Both the position numbers and the translations under genes were made by a program. From JBMOLK01 sp049325575 (GTDB lineage Bacteria; Bacillota; Clostridia; Acetivibrionales; Acetivibrionaceae), in NCBI GenBank assembly GCA_049325575.1, contig JBMOLK010000270.1:1-44292 (forward strand): a stretch of DNA of 44,292 nucleotides, read 5' to 3'. The notes beneath the pieces were generated by a model that did not search any database, was not told where the DNA came from, and saw only the letters and a list, made by a program, of their open reading frames with translations. How positions within the stretch are numbered: position 1 is the stretch's first letter; each line of letters begins with the position of its first letter. Shown one piece after another: positions 27,142 through 35,633 of the stretch.

Positions 27142-27876
27142 TTATCTTGCTTTTACTACAAGCATATAAGAGTTTTCATCATAGGGAGCATAGTTGAAGT
27201 CCCCGTAAAACTCTAACCCTTCAAAGCCAGCCTCCTTTAGAACCTCCTCAAATTCCATACTCATTATGGGAAACAGTTCTATGGAATTTGTAAAGACATC
27301 AGACCGGGTTTTGTTTTCTACCGCCAAAGTAGTATTAAAATTAATTACATTTTTATCTTCCACATATTCGTATTTTCTTATAAACTCAAGGCCTATCTCG
27401 TCATTTCTTATTGGCGGCAGCTGGGTTAAATTGTGCTTTATTATTCTGTCATAGTTAATTATCTGCAAAATCAATGACCCTTCTTCATCTAAAAGGCCTT
27501 TCATCTGCTTTAAAGCTTCCTTTACCTCATGAAGACTGCTTAAATGAACAATAGAGTTGCCAATACAAAATATTGTATCAAATTTGCCCCCTATAGTATC
27601 CGAAAGCTCTCTCATATCACATTTATATGCTTCTATATTAAGTCCGGCCTTATCTGCTTTATCCTTAACCTTTATAATCATTTCATCTTCAATATCAACA
27701 GCCGTAACCTTATATCCCGCTTTTGCCAGCTCTATGGAATATCCTCCCGAGCCACATGCCACATCCAGTATTCTTTTTCCAGGACTTTTGGATGACTCCT
27801 TTATAAATTCAAGCTGCAAAGTCCCAACAGGAAAAATATAATCATAGTATCTGCTTATTTCATCATAGAAACCCAT
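27142..27876 (-). CDS. Class I SAM-dependent methyltransferase
   Basis: A 244-residue Rossmann methyltransferase. Motif I is ILDVACGSGGYSIELAKAGY, the acidic loop VTAVDIEDEMI holds the ribose-binding Asp, and post-I regions include YKCDMREL and DTIFCIGNSIVHL. The substrate cannot be told from sequence. Its ATG directly follows the TAA of the oxidoreductase with no gap (GGTGATTAAATG), so translation is coupled. It is the last gene of the ridA operon and is followed by a hairpin terminator. Confidence 0.93.
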   Translation of the reverse strand: MGFYDEISRYYDYIFPVGTLQLEFIKESSKSPGKRILDVACGSGGYSIELAKAGYKVTAVDIEDEMIIKVKDKADKAGLNIEAYKCDMRELSDTIGGKFDTIFCIGNSIVHLSSLHEVKEALKQMKGLLDEEGSLILQIINYDRIIKHNLTQLPPIRNDEIGLEFIRKYEYVEDKNVINFNTTLAVENKTRSDVFTNSIELFPIMSMEFEEVLKEAGFEGLEFYGDFNYAPYDENSYMLVVKAR

Positions 27877-29118
27877 TTAATCACCCTTACTTGTTAAAGC
27901 TCTGTACCTTGCAGCAAAATCCTCATCCAGAACCATATGCTTAACATTTGAAATATCGGTTCCTTTACGTATAAAATCGCCAATTATATTTGCAGATGCA
28001 ATATCTCCTAAAAATATCATGCCTTTTACCTTATTATCCTTTAAAACTACCTTTTTATATACATTTAAATCCCTGTCAAAGCAAACCATTGACTCATATT
28101 CTGCTTTGTCGGGATTTATCATGCCCATTGATACAAAAGGAATATCCCTTAGCCTCACAGCATTATTAACTGCTGCATCACAGGAAAACTCCTGCGGCTG
28201 TCCGGCCATGTTAAAAGCGGCACACTTACCCTGGGCCAGAGCGTTAGGCCATATATAACTTGACACAAAGCCCCCAGACTGCCTGTTCATAGTTTCTGCC
28301 ACATCACCAGCTGCAAATATATCCTTAACGGAAGATTCCATGTATTCGTCAACCAGTATACCTCTATTGCACTTAATATCGGTTCCCCTTATAATTTCAA
28401 GATTTGGTCTTGTTCCTATTGTTATGACAAGCATGTCAAACTCATATCTTTCTCCATCTGAAGTCTCTAAGCATTTTTCACTTCCGGCTGATACGCACTG
28501 CACATTTTTAGACAGAAGCAGCTCTATACCCTCATCCCCTATCTGCTTGACAAGAACATCTGCAGATACAGCGTCAAGCTGCTGCGGTAATATCCTGGAT
28601 TCACGCTCTATTATAGTAACTTTCATACCAAGCCTTTTTAACGCAAACCCGGTCTCAATTCCGGTGAGACCTGCTCCAACTATGACAGCCTTTTCGCCTT
28701 CTACTGCCCTTTCCTTTATAATATCTGCATCTTTTATTGAATTTATGGTCAGATAGTTTGAATCCTTTAACCCTTCAATATTTGGTACAACAGGGCTTCC
28801 CCCCACAGCAACAAGCAGCTTGTCATACTCTTTATCCTTATCGCTTGTCAGCTTGATGCACTTGTTTTTTATATCAATATTCTCAATCTTCTCATCCAGC
28901 ATAAGATTCATCCTGTTATCGCGGTAATACTTGAAATCCCTTAGAATAAGCCTCTCCTTACTGATTTTACCGCCAATATAATCAGGTAGCATAAACTTAG
29001 TATAAACGGGAGTATCCTCAATGCTTATTACTGTTATCTCACATGAATCATCCAATTGCCTTAATTTTTCGGCGGCAGATATACCTGCTGCACCGTTACC
29101 AAGAATCACATGTTTCAA
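27877..29118 (-). CDS. NAD(P)/FAD-dependent oxidoreductase (NirB/rubredoxin-reductase-like)
   Basis: About 413 residues. FAD-binding GNGAAG is at the very N-terminus, the NAD(P) motif VGAGLTGIETGFAL is near the middle, and the second FAD motif is DIFAAGDVAE. A C-terminal domain follows (KVVLKDNKVKGMIFLGDI) like that of NADH:rubredoxin or NirB-type reductases. No CxxC redox pair of the thioredoxin-reductase type is seen. The start is taken as the TTG at 29118 (MKHVILGNG) because AGAGGTG lies eight bases upstream; the frame is open to 29184. It is transcribed after ridA and coupled to the methyltransferase. The electron acceptor is unknown. Confidence 0.9.
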   Translation of the reverse strand: MKHVILGNGAAGISAAEKLRQLDDSCEITVISIEDTPVYTKFMLPDYIGGKISKERLILRDFKYYRDNRMNLMLDEKIENIDIKNKCIKLTSDKDKEYDKLLVAVGGSPVVPNIEGLKDSNYLTINSIKDADIIKERAVEGEKAVIVGAGLTGIETGFALKRLGMKVTIIERESRILPQQLDAVSADVLVKQIGDEGIELLLSKNVQCVSAGSEKCLETSDGERYEFDMLVITIGTRPNLEIIRGTDIKCNRGILVDEYMESSVKDIFAAGDVAETMNRQSGGFVSSYIWPNALAQGKCAAFNMAGQPQEFSCDAAVNNAVRLRDIPFVSMGMINPDKAEYESMVCFDRDLNVYKKVVLKDNKVKGMIFLGDIASANIIGDFIRKGTDISNVKHMVLDEDFAARYRALTSKGD

Positions 29119-29207
29119 CGGCAACACACCTCTTTCGCCAAACGTATATATTGCTTTCTTATATATTTGCCACACAAGAAACATGGCTAAACAACAATTT
29201 AATAATA

Positions 29208-29591
29208 TCAGGGTAAAACAGCTACAGCTTCAATTTCTATACCTACATCCTTTGGAAGTCTGGCAACTTCTACACATGACCTTGCCGGGTAAGGTGCTTT
29301 AAAATACTCAGCATAGACACTGTTTATTGCAGCAAAGTCATTCATATTTTTAATAAAAATCGTAATTTTTACTACATTTTCAAGCCCAACCCCTGCAGCA
29401 TTAAGCACTGCTTTGAGATTGTCAAGGACCTGTCTTGTTTGTTCCTCAATACTTCCCAACACCAGTTGGCCTGTTGATGGGTTAATAGGTATCTGCCCTG
29501 ATGTAAAAACATTGTTACCCACCTTAACAGCCTGTGAATAAGGTCCAATAGCTGCAGGAGCCTTATCTGTTGAAATTATTTCTATAGACAT
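29208..29591 (-). CDS. ridA: RidA family enamine/imine deaminase
   Basis: A 127-residue protein of full length. It begins MSIEIISTDKAPAAIGPYSQ, with FTSGQIPINP in the middle and YPARSCVEVARLPKDV near the end; the Arg in PARSCVEV is the catalytic residue that hydrolyses 2-aminoacrylate and related enamines. RidA protects PLP enzymes from reactive intermediates. The ATG has AAGGAGGAATGCGTA before it. It is first of a three-gene operon with the FAD oxidoreductase (about 90 bases on) and the methyltransferase. Confidence 0.97.
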   Translation of the reverse strand: MSIEIISTDKAPAAIGPYSQAVKVGNNVFTSGQIPINPSTGQLVLGSIEEQTRQVLDNLKAVLNAAGVGLENVVKITIFIKNMNDFAAINSVYAEYFKAPYPARSCVEVARLPKDVGIEIEAVAVLP

Positions 29592-29680
29592 TACGCATTC
29601 CTCCTTAATTAATACTACTATTTTATTATGTAATACCCTTAATTATTTCTTATATATCCCTAAGTATAGCATAAAGTATG

Positions 29681-29713
29681 CAAAAAAAGAGATACCCTTT
29701 TATAGGTATCCCT
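29681..29713 (-). terminator. Terminator of the peptidoglycan-binding protein gene
   Basis: On the minus strand AGGGATACC pairs with GGTATCTCT around TATAAAAG, followed by a run of seven T. It begins about 33 bases after the stop. Confidence 0.85.
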
Positions 29714-29745
29714 TTAGCTACACTAATCTTTATTCAAGCTTGTCC

Positions 29746-30858
29746 TTAAAAATCGTTGTCTTGTGCCCATTGAGCAGCTCTTTTTAACGCGTTTTGGTGA
29801 TTTGTATCTACCCTGTTGGTTCCGTGAGTTCTACTGTTTAAGAAGTGAACATCGAACACTCCGTTCATATTATTGTCTTTTACAGCATCAAGGTTCGATC
29901 CTGCGCCATATCCGCCGCTTCTCCATTTTACGTATGTATTGGCTGATACATCATCGACCCCTGCATGAGGCATGCCTGCCATGGATGCCGCTAATCTACG
30001 CCCCTCTACTGTAATAATAATCGGCCTTCTTTCCCAGCTCCACTCTCCGCCGAATACCGAGAGCATAATTCTTGTGTCCTCTGCTGTCAGAGTCTCACAA
30101 TCCGCATGGTTATGGCCATATGTCCTTTTTATATTGAAAGTGCGCCCTGTCCCAATATCGTATACCTGTGCCGTGTCCCCTCTTTTAAAGATATTCTCTA
30201 CGCCGCCAAACCAGGAAACCAGATAATTACTTCTGTCAATACCGCCGCTTCTGGTTACTGAAGCTACTGAAGCCACTGACGCTGTCTCTTTATTGGCTGT
30301 CTCTTTATTGGCTGTCCCTCCAAGAAGCTTATTGATGAGTGAATCAGTATTGGTCCCAACCATCCCATCCTGCGCAAGACCGTATCTTCTTTGAAGCTTC
30401 TTCACTGCAGCTGTAGTAAGGCTTCCGTAGTACCCTGTAGGATTTACACTCAAATACCCCAGGGTCTTAAGGTTCTTCTGCAGTGTTGTGACCCTGCTTC
30501 CACTCATTCCTTCCTTTAATACCATACTGCTTGAAGATCTGGTGCTGCTTGTCTTTTCTCTTAGCAGTCTGTCAACAAGTGAAAATGTAGCCGACCCTGC
30601 AACTCCATCCTGCGCAAGGCCATACCTGCCCTGAAGCTTCTTCACTGCTGTTTTGGTAAGACTTCCGTAATACCCTGTCGGGCTTACACTTAAGTATCCC
30701 AAAATCTTTAAATTCTTTTGCAGTGATGTAACCTCGCTTCCACTCATTCCTTCCTTTAAAACTCCGGAGCCTGCCAAAACAAAAGCAGTATTAAAAGAGA
30801 AGCAGCTAATAAGAAAAGATAGAACAACTACAAACAAAACAGACTTTTTCTTTAGCAT
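29746..30858 (-). CDS. Secreted peptidoglycan-binding protein with uncharacterised C-terminal domain
   Basis: A 370-residue protein with a Sec signal peptide (1-30, cleavage after VLA). Two near-identical PG_binding_1 repeats follow, about 35-95 and 110-175 (KEGMSGS, LQKNLK, LGYLSV, PTGYYGSLT, RYGLAQDG). A low-complexity linker comes next, then a C-terminal domain of about 150 residues with GHNHADCE, MPHAGVDD and FDVHF; its conserved-looking His/Asp/Glu suggest a metal-dependent or hydrolytic site, but I cannot name the family. It acts in the cell wall or spore coat. The linker has a 15-bp tandem duplication (30281-30310, codons NKETA twice). Its leader carries a c-di-AMP riboswitch, which fits control of wall enzymes. 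Confidence 0.9.
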   Translation of the reverse strand: MLKKKSVLFVVVLSFLISCFSFNTAFVLAGSGVLKEGMSGSEVTSLQKNLKILGYLSVSPTGYYGSLTKTAVKKLQGRYGLAQDGVAGSATFSLVDRLLREKTSSTRSSSSMVLKEGMSGSRVTTLQKNLKTLGYLSVNPTGYYGSLTTAAVKKLQRRYGLAQDGMVGTNTDSLINKLLGGTANKETANKETASVASVASVTRSGGIDRSNYLVSWFGGVENIFKRGDTAQVYDIGTGRTFNIKRTYGHNHADCETLTAEDTRIMLSVFGGEWSWERRPIIITVEGRRLAASMAGMPHAGVDDVSANTYVKWRSGGYGAGSNLDAVKDNNMNGVFDVHFLNSRTHGTNRVDTNHQNALKRAAQWAQDNDF

Positions 30859-30875
30859 TGAAAATAAGCCCCCCC

Positions 30876-30997
30876 TTTAGCTTACGAGGTTAGTTGACGG
30901 GTTAGGTAGAAGAGACTCCCTTTCCGGCAAGAACCGGAATTAACCCCAAATTATTTTCCCCCGTTTCTCCAATCAAAAGTTTAGAGAATTCAGCAAC
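30876..30997 (-). ncRNA. c-di-AMP riboswitch (ydaO/yuaA leader)
   Basis: On the minus strand the leader contains in order GGGGGAAAA, TTTGGGGTTAATTCC, a GGTTC/TGCCGG arm, GGGAGTCTCTTCTACC, and the hallmark CCCGTCAACTAACCTCGTAAG. These are the conserved blocks of the ydaO motif. It lies directly upstream of the peptidoglycan-binding protein, a typical target class. The aptamer ends only a few bases before the GGGGGGG ribosome-binding site, and no intrinsic terminator lies between. Confidence 0.92.
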
Positions 30998-31368
30998 ATA
31001 ATTGTAACACTTTATCCTAAAATAATAAATACAAAATTAATGTATTTATTTATTAACTTATGTTTTTTAAAAGGATAATCTATCCTTAAGTATTTTATAT
31101 AAAAAAATGTTACAAGTAAACCTTCTGGAGTAAAATAATAAACATAAAGAACCGTAATTTTTAAATTTTAATTTAATTATAAAGGATTTTTTTAAATTAT
31201 ATTGAATATAATTATAATACGCTTGACTATTATATCAGGGCGTTTAGTATTATTGTTTTTTGTCTGATTTTTTTATATGTTTTTGTAAATAATAATATAA
31301 AAAAGTAAACCCTTGCTTTTTAAGCGGAAGTATTAATATATAAATCGTGCTTTTAAATTATATGAGTT
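30998..31368. other. AT-rich intergenic region without genes
   Basis: About 370 bases between the riboswitch-controlled gene (-) and the nucleotidyltransferase gene (+). Base composition is extremely AT-rich, with poly-T/poly-A runs. It must hold the promoter of the riboswitch transcript near 31000-31050 (TTACAAT on the minus strand at about 31003-31009 is a possible -10). I see no ORF or RNA gene. Confidence 0.6.
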
Positions 31369-31396
31369 TTGTAAATTTTGTCTATACTGGTATATG
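31369..31396 (+). promoter_or_regulatory. Candidate promoter of the nucleotidyltransferase-rluA operon
   Basis: TTGTAA, a 16-base spacer and TATATG, with TGG just before the -10 (extended -10). It would start transcription near 31403, giving a leader of about 105 bases. Confidence 0.45.
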
Positions 31397-31403
31397 ATTT
31401 CTC

Positions 31404-31507
31404 ATTTTAAGATAAAAGACTATCCCGTTCCTTGATAGTGAGTCCCAAATGGTCTTACTATCATTGATACAAATGAAAGATCTGCAAAGCGAAAGGATGA
31501 TCCTTAG
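31404..31507 (+). promoter_or_regulatory. Structured leader with competing hairpins and a masked ribosome-binding site
   Basis: ACTATC (31419-31424), GATAGT (31434-31439) and ACTATC (31457-31462) allow the middle segment to pair with either side, giving two exclusive hairpins. The downstream one extends to a 9-bp stem, GATAGTGAG with CTTACTATC. Just before the start codon AAGGATGATCCTT folds on itself over the likely ribosome-binding site. I do not recognise a known riboswitch class. Confidence 0.4.
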
Positions 31508-33955
31508 ATGAAAGCTATCATTATGGCTGGCGGAGAAGGTTCAAGACTAAGACCTCTTACATGTGATTTACCAAAGCCTATGGTCCCGGTAATGAATGTT
31601 CCTATAATGGAACACATCATTAATTTGCTTAAAGCCCATGGCATCACGGAAATTGGTGTTACACTGATGTATTTGCCTCAAAAAATCAAGGACTATTTTG
31701 GAAATGGGTCAAACTTCGGTGTAAATATTCATTATTTTACAGAAGACACCCCTCTTGGTACTGCCGGAAGCGTCAAGAATGCAGAAGAATTTCTTGATGA
31801 ATCCTTTATAGTAATAAGCGGCGATTCTCTTACCGATATGAATATATCAAAAGCCATAGAGTTCCATAATTCAAAGAAGTCAAAGGCAACTTTGGTTTTG
31901 ACAAGAGTTGACGTCCCCCTTGAATATGGGGTTGTTATTACAGATAAGAAAGGTGCAATAACCGGATTTTTGGAAAAGCCCAGCTGGGGTGAAGTATTCA
32001 GCGATACGGTAAATACCGGAACATATATTTTAGAGCCCCAGGTCTTAAACTATCTTGAAAAGGGTAAAAAGGTGGATTTCAGCCAGGATTTGTTCCCTCT
32101 TCTGCTTGCAAAGGGAGAGCCTATGTTCGGACATATAATGGAGGATTACTGGTGTGATATCGGCGATCTTCAAGCATACCTGCAGGCCCACTATGATGTC
32201 TTGGAAGGGAAAATAAGCCTTGACATAAATGCTACTCAAATAAAAAAGGGCGTATGGGTTGGTGCAGGAACAATGATTGAACCTCATGCAGTAGTTAATG
32301 CTCCTTGTGTAATAGGTGAGAACTGCCGTATAGGCAATGGTGCCATAATTGATAGTCTTAGTGTATTAGGTGATAATAACGTTATTGAGGACGATGCTTC
32401 AGTTAAGCGCAGTGTTATCTGGAATGGCAACTATATAGAGCATGGGTCCGAAATAAGAGGAGCCATCCTGTGTAATAAAATAAACCTTAAACACTACGTA
32501 CATATTTTTGAAAATGCAATCGTCGGAGACAATTGTATTATTAATGAAAGAGTCGTCATCAAACCAAATATTAAGATTTGGCCCCAAAAGACTGTAGACC
32601 CTCTGGCAATTGTTGATAGGAATATTATATGGGGGGCCAAGCACTCCAAAAGCATTTTCGGTGAAAACGGACTTTCGGGTATTATCAATGTTGATATTTC
32701 TCCTGAGTTTGCAACCAGGTTGGGTGCAGCTTACGGCTCAATATTTAAAAAAGGATCAAAAGTTGTTGTCAGTTCTACCACATCAAACTCCGCAAGGATG
32801 TTTAAGCATGCTTTTATATCCGGTATCCTGTCCGTAGGCGTAGAAGTGTTTAACATGAGCAGCCTGCTTACTCCTATTTCCCGCCATGCAATTAATTTTC
32901 TCTCTGTAGAGGGTGGAATACATATAAAGCTTAGTGATGACAACCCTAACAAGCTTAGGGTGGATTTTATGGATGCTAAAGGAGCAAGCATAAGCAGGGT
33001 AATGGAAAGGAAAATTGAAAATTCATTTTTCCGTGAAGACTTTAAGCGCTGTTCCGGTGAAGAAATCAGCAGACTTAACAATATTACGGACTTTAAAAAC
33101 TACTATGTCCGCTCGATTTTAAATGAAGTAGATGTTGAAGCTATCAGAAATAATGCTCCAAAGTTATGCATTGTTTCACCTTCAGATTTTGTTATATCTA
33201 TTGTTGTACCAATGCTCACAGACTTAGGGTGCAAGGTGGCAAGCTTCTCCTCCGCCAATCTCAATGAGCTTGATACCATTGTAGATGAGATAAAAAATAA
33301 CAACGCAAACTTTGCTGCTTTTATTGACAGTAATGGAGAAACTCTGGTGCTTATAGATAAACACGGTAATGTAGTCAGGGATGATTTATTCCTGTCACTG
33401 ACCTCCCTTATTACTTTTAAAACAACTCCAAATTCAAAGGTAGTGGTTCCCATAACAGCCCCTTCCATAATTGACATAATGGCAGAAAAACACAATGGCA
33501 AGGTTGTAAGAACAAAGACCTCTCCACAGGCTGTCATGGAGCAGATGTTAAACCACAACCTCTTTAAAAACAGGGAAAATATGAACCAGTTCCTCCTAAA
33601 CTTTGACGCCCTTGCAGGACTGGTAAAAATAATTGAATACTTATGTCTTAAGAATACCACGCTAACCGATTCTCTTAAGGAAATACCCGATTTCTATGTA
33701 AGCAAGAAGAAAATTTTCTGCCCGTGGGAATTAAAGGGCCGGGTGATGAGAACCCTAATAACAGAGAAAAACGGTGAAAAAGTTGAACTGCTGGACGGAG
33801 TAAAATTTATTCTGGAAAATGGGTGGGCACTTGTTCTTCCGGATGCCGATATGCCGTTATGCAGGGTTTATTCCGAAGGAGACTCCCCGGATATTGCAGA
33901 GACAATCTCTGACAAATACCTGGATAAGATAAAAGCAATAATAAATGCAAAGTAG
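31508..33955 (+). CDS. Sugar-phosphate nucleotidyltransferase / phosphomutase-like fusion protein
   Basis: An 815-residue protein. Residues 1-235 are a nucleotidyltransferase (signature MAGGEGSRLRPLT, then KPMVPV; GDSLTD metal site). Residues about 245-370 are hexapeptide left-handed beta-helix repeats. Residues about 385-815 match the phosphoglucomutase/phosphomannomutase fold. It is annotated in relatives as mannose-1-phosphate guanylyltransferase or glucose-1-phosphate nucleotidyltransferase and should make an NDP-sugar for cell-surface glycans; the base and sugar cannot be fixed from sequence. In the mutase part the serine loop reads TTSNSARM (426-428) instead of the usual TxSHNP, and the metal loop reads DSNGE (607-611) instead of DGDxDR, so mutase activity is doubtful. 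The rluA-type gene follows after 12 bases. Confidence 0.92.
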   Translation: MKAIIMAGGEGSRLRPLTCDLPKPMVPVMNVPIMEHIINLLKAHGITEIGVTLMYLPQKIKDYFGNGSNFGVNIHYFTEDTPLGTAGSVKNAEEFLDESFIVISGDSLTDMNISKAIEFHNSKKSKATLVLTRVDVPLEYGVVITDKKGAITGFLEKPSWGEVFSDTVNTGTYILEPQVLNYLEKGKKVDFSQDLFPLLLAKGEPMFGHIMEDYWCDIGDLQAYLQAHYDVLEGKISLDINATQIKKGVWVGAGTMIEPHAVVNAPCVIGENCRIGNGAIIDSLSVLGDNNVIEDDASVKRSVIWNGNYIEHGSEIRGAILCNKINLKHYVHIFENAIVGDNCIINERVVIKPNIKIWPQKTVDPLAIVDRNIIWGAKHSKSIFGENGLSGIINVDISPEFATRLGAAYGSIFKKGSKVVVSSTTSNSARMFKHAFISGILSVGVEVFNMSSLLTPISRHAINFLSVEGGIHIKLSDDNPNKLRVDFMDAKGASISRVMERKIENSFFREDFKRCSGEEISRLNNITDFKNYYVRSILNEVDVEAIRNNAPKLCIVSPSDFVISIVVPMLTDLGCKVASFSSANLNELDTIVDEIKNNNANFAAFIDSNGETLVLIDKHGNVVRDDLFLSLTSLITFKTTPNSKVVVPITAPSIIDIMAEKHNGKVVRTKTSPQAVMEQMLNHNLFKNRENMNQFLLNFDALAGLVKIIEYLCLKNTTLTDSLKEIPDFYVSKKKIFCPWELKGRVMRTLITEKNGEKVELLDGVKFILENGWALVLPDADMPLCRVYSEGDSPDIAETISDKYLDKIKAIINAK

Positions 33956-33967
33956 GATAAAGGGTTT

Positions 33968-34936
33968 ATGCGTACATTAATAGTGACAGAAGAAAAAGCA
34001 AACAAGCGAATTGACAGAATTCTAAAGGAAACATTCTCCAACATGCCTCAAAGTGCAATGTACAAGGCATTCAGGAAGAAGGATATAAAGGTTAACGGTA
34101 CAAGGGTTAAAGAAGATTATGTTGTAAAGCTTAACGACAAGGTAGATATATATATTGTTGATGAAATCCTTGACGGAGCTTCAAAGGCAGGTTCATATAC
34201 TGCTGATAAAGCTTTTTCGGTAGTCTACGAAGATAAAAACATACTGATTGCAAACAAGAAGCAGGGTATACCCGTCCACCCTGACAAGGACCAGACCGAA
34301 AATACCTTAATCGATCTTGTTAGGGATTATATTAAGAACAAGGGAGAGTACAGAAAAAATTCTACTTTTGCTCCCTCACTTTGTCACAGGCTTGACCGCA
34401 ATACCGGCGGCCTTATAATGATAGCCAAAAATGAAGAAAGTCTTGGAATCATTCTAAGGAAAATCAAAACAGGCGAAATCAAAAAATACTACCAGTGTAT
34501 GGTTAAGGGAAGAATGAATCAAAAGGAAGGTCTTTTAAAAGCATTTCTTGAAAAGGACGAAAATAAAAGCAGGGTTTTCATTAAAGATACCAGAACAAAA
34601 AAATCAGTAGAGATATTGACCAAATATAAAGTGCTTTCATATGAGGAAATTGAAGGTTCCGATGAGGGTATAAGCGTGCTGGAAGTGGAGCTTTTAACAG
34701 GCCGTACCCATCAGATCAGGGCTCACTTTGCCTACATCGGCCACCCCATTGCCGGTGACGGAAAATACGGAAGCAATTCCTTTAACCGCTTGCTAGGGAT
34801 CAAATACCAGGCCCTTTGGGCATACAAGCTTAAGTTTGACTTTGATAGGGACTCCGGGATACTTAATTATTTAAAGGGAAAAGAGTTTAAAGTACAGCCG
34901 GAATTTGAAACAAGAAAACCAAATAAACATATATAA
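33968..34936 (+). CDS. RluA-family pseudouridine synthase
   Basis: A 322-residue RNA modification enzyme. An S4-like RNA-binding domain lies about 1-65 (EKANKRIDRIL, KVNGTRVKEDY). The catalytic domain follows, with LCHRLDRNTGG holding catalytic Asp143 and ELLTGRTHQIRAHFAYIGHPI-type motif near 235. It isomerises uridines in rRNA or tRNA; the target (RluC/RluD-like) cannot be assigned. It lies 12 bases after the nucleotidyltransferase and shares its transcript. It is convergent with the response regulator gene, with only four bases between stop codons. Confidence 0.94.
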   Translation: MRTLIVTEEKANKRIDRILKETFSNMPQSAMYKAFRKKDIKVNGTRVKEDYVVKLNDKVDIYIVDEILDGASKAGSYTADKAFSVVYEDKNILIANKKQGIPVHPDKDQTENTLIDLVRDYIKNKGEYRKNSTFAPSLCHRLDRNTGGLIMIAKNEESLGIILRKIKTGEIKKYYQCMVKGRMNQKEGLLKAFLEKDENKSRVFIKDTRTKKSVEILTKYKVLSYEEIEGSDEGISVLEVELLTGRTHQIRAHFAYIGHPIAGDGKYGSNSFNRLLGIKYQALWAYKLKFDFDRDSGILNYLKGKEFKVQPEFETRKPNKHI

Positions 34937-34940
34937 TTCG

Positions 34941-35633
34941 TCAAACCTTGAACCTGTAGCCAATACCCCATATTGTCTCAATATACTGTGGCTTGGATGT
35001 ATCTGTCTCTATCTTCTCACGGATTTTCTTAATATGGACAGTCACTGTTGAAATATCTCCACAATTGTCCATACGCCATATTTTATCAAATAACTCCTCA
35101 CGGGAAAAAACCCTATTAGGATTTTCCGCCATAAATAATAGAACGTCGAATTCCTTTCCGGTAAACACGATTTCACTGTTGTCCATCCATACTCTTCTTG
35201 AATCTTTATCTATAACAATATTTCTTATATTTAATGTTTTATTCTGTTTTTGCTTCCCGCCCACTAGCCTTTCATACCTTGATATATGTGCCTTGACTCT
35301 TGCTACCAACTCGCTTGGACTAAAAGGCTTTGTTATATAGTCATCTGCCCCAAGTCCCAGGCCCCTTATCTTATCTATATCTTCCTTTCTGGCGGAAACC
35401 ATCAATACCGGTATATCCTTAACTTCTCTTACTTTTTTGCAAATTTCGAATCCATCTATATTAGGAAGCATCAGATCAAGAATTATCAGATCAACATCTT
35501 CCTTTTTCGCCCTTAATAGACCGGCATCACCTGTCTTTTCTATCACTACCTCAAAGTTATTAATTTCCAGATAGTCACGCTGGAGTTCAGCAATTGAAAC
35601 CTCGTCTTCAATTATTAAAATCCGCTTTTTCAT
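34941..35633 (-). CDS. OmpR/PhoB-family response regulator
   Basis: About 230 residues. The receiver domain begins MKKRILIIEDE (acidic pocket Glu9/Asp10), with phosphorylation site Asp53 in LIILDLMLP and Lys102 in YITKPF. The C-terminal winged helix (VFTGKEFDVLLFMAENPNRV; VHIKKIREKIE; IWGIGYRFKV) binds DNA. The ATG at 35633 is chosen because AAGGGTGAAAAAA precedes it and the product then has the usual family start; the frame is open to 35714 inside the kinase gene. It overlaps the 3' end of the kinase gene by 26 bases, so the two are coupled partners. It probably regulates the ABC exporter genes upstream. Confidence 0.95.
   Translation of the reverse strand: MKKRILIIEDEVSIAELQRDYLEINNFEVVIEKTGDAGLLRAKKEDVDLIILDLMLPNIDGFEICKKVREVKDIPVLMVSARKEDIDKIRGLGLGADDYITKPFSPSELVARVKAHISRYERLVGGKQKQNKTLNIRNIVIDKDSRRVWMDNSEIVFTGKEFDVLLFMAENPNRVFSREELFDKIWRMDNCGDISTVTVHIKKIREKIETDTSKPQYIETIWGIGYRFKV

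Noticed and set aside
30281..30310. 15-bp tandem repeat as a possible regulatory repeat
   Set aside because: It lies inside the coding linker of the peptidoglycan-binding protein and keeps frame (NKETA twice), so it is simple slippage in a low-complexity linker.
33103..33660. Minus-strand ORF of 185 codons inside the nucleotidyltransferase-mutase gene
   Set aside because: It is antisense to a conserved coding frame, with no start signal and no recognisable domain.
34937..34940. Overlap or fusion between the RluA-type gene and the response regulator
   Set aside because: The genes are convergent with separate stop codons four bases apart; no shared frame exists.
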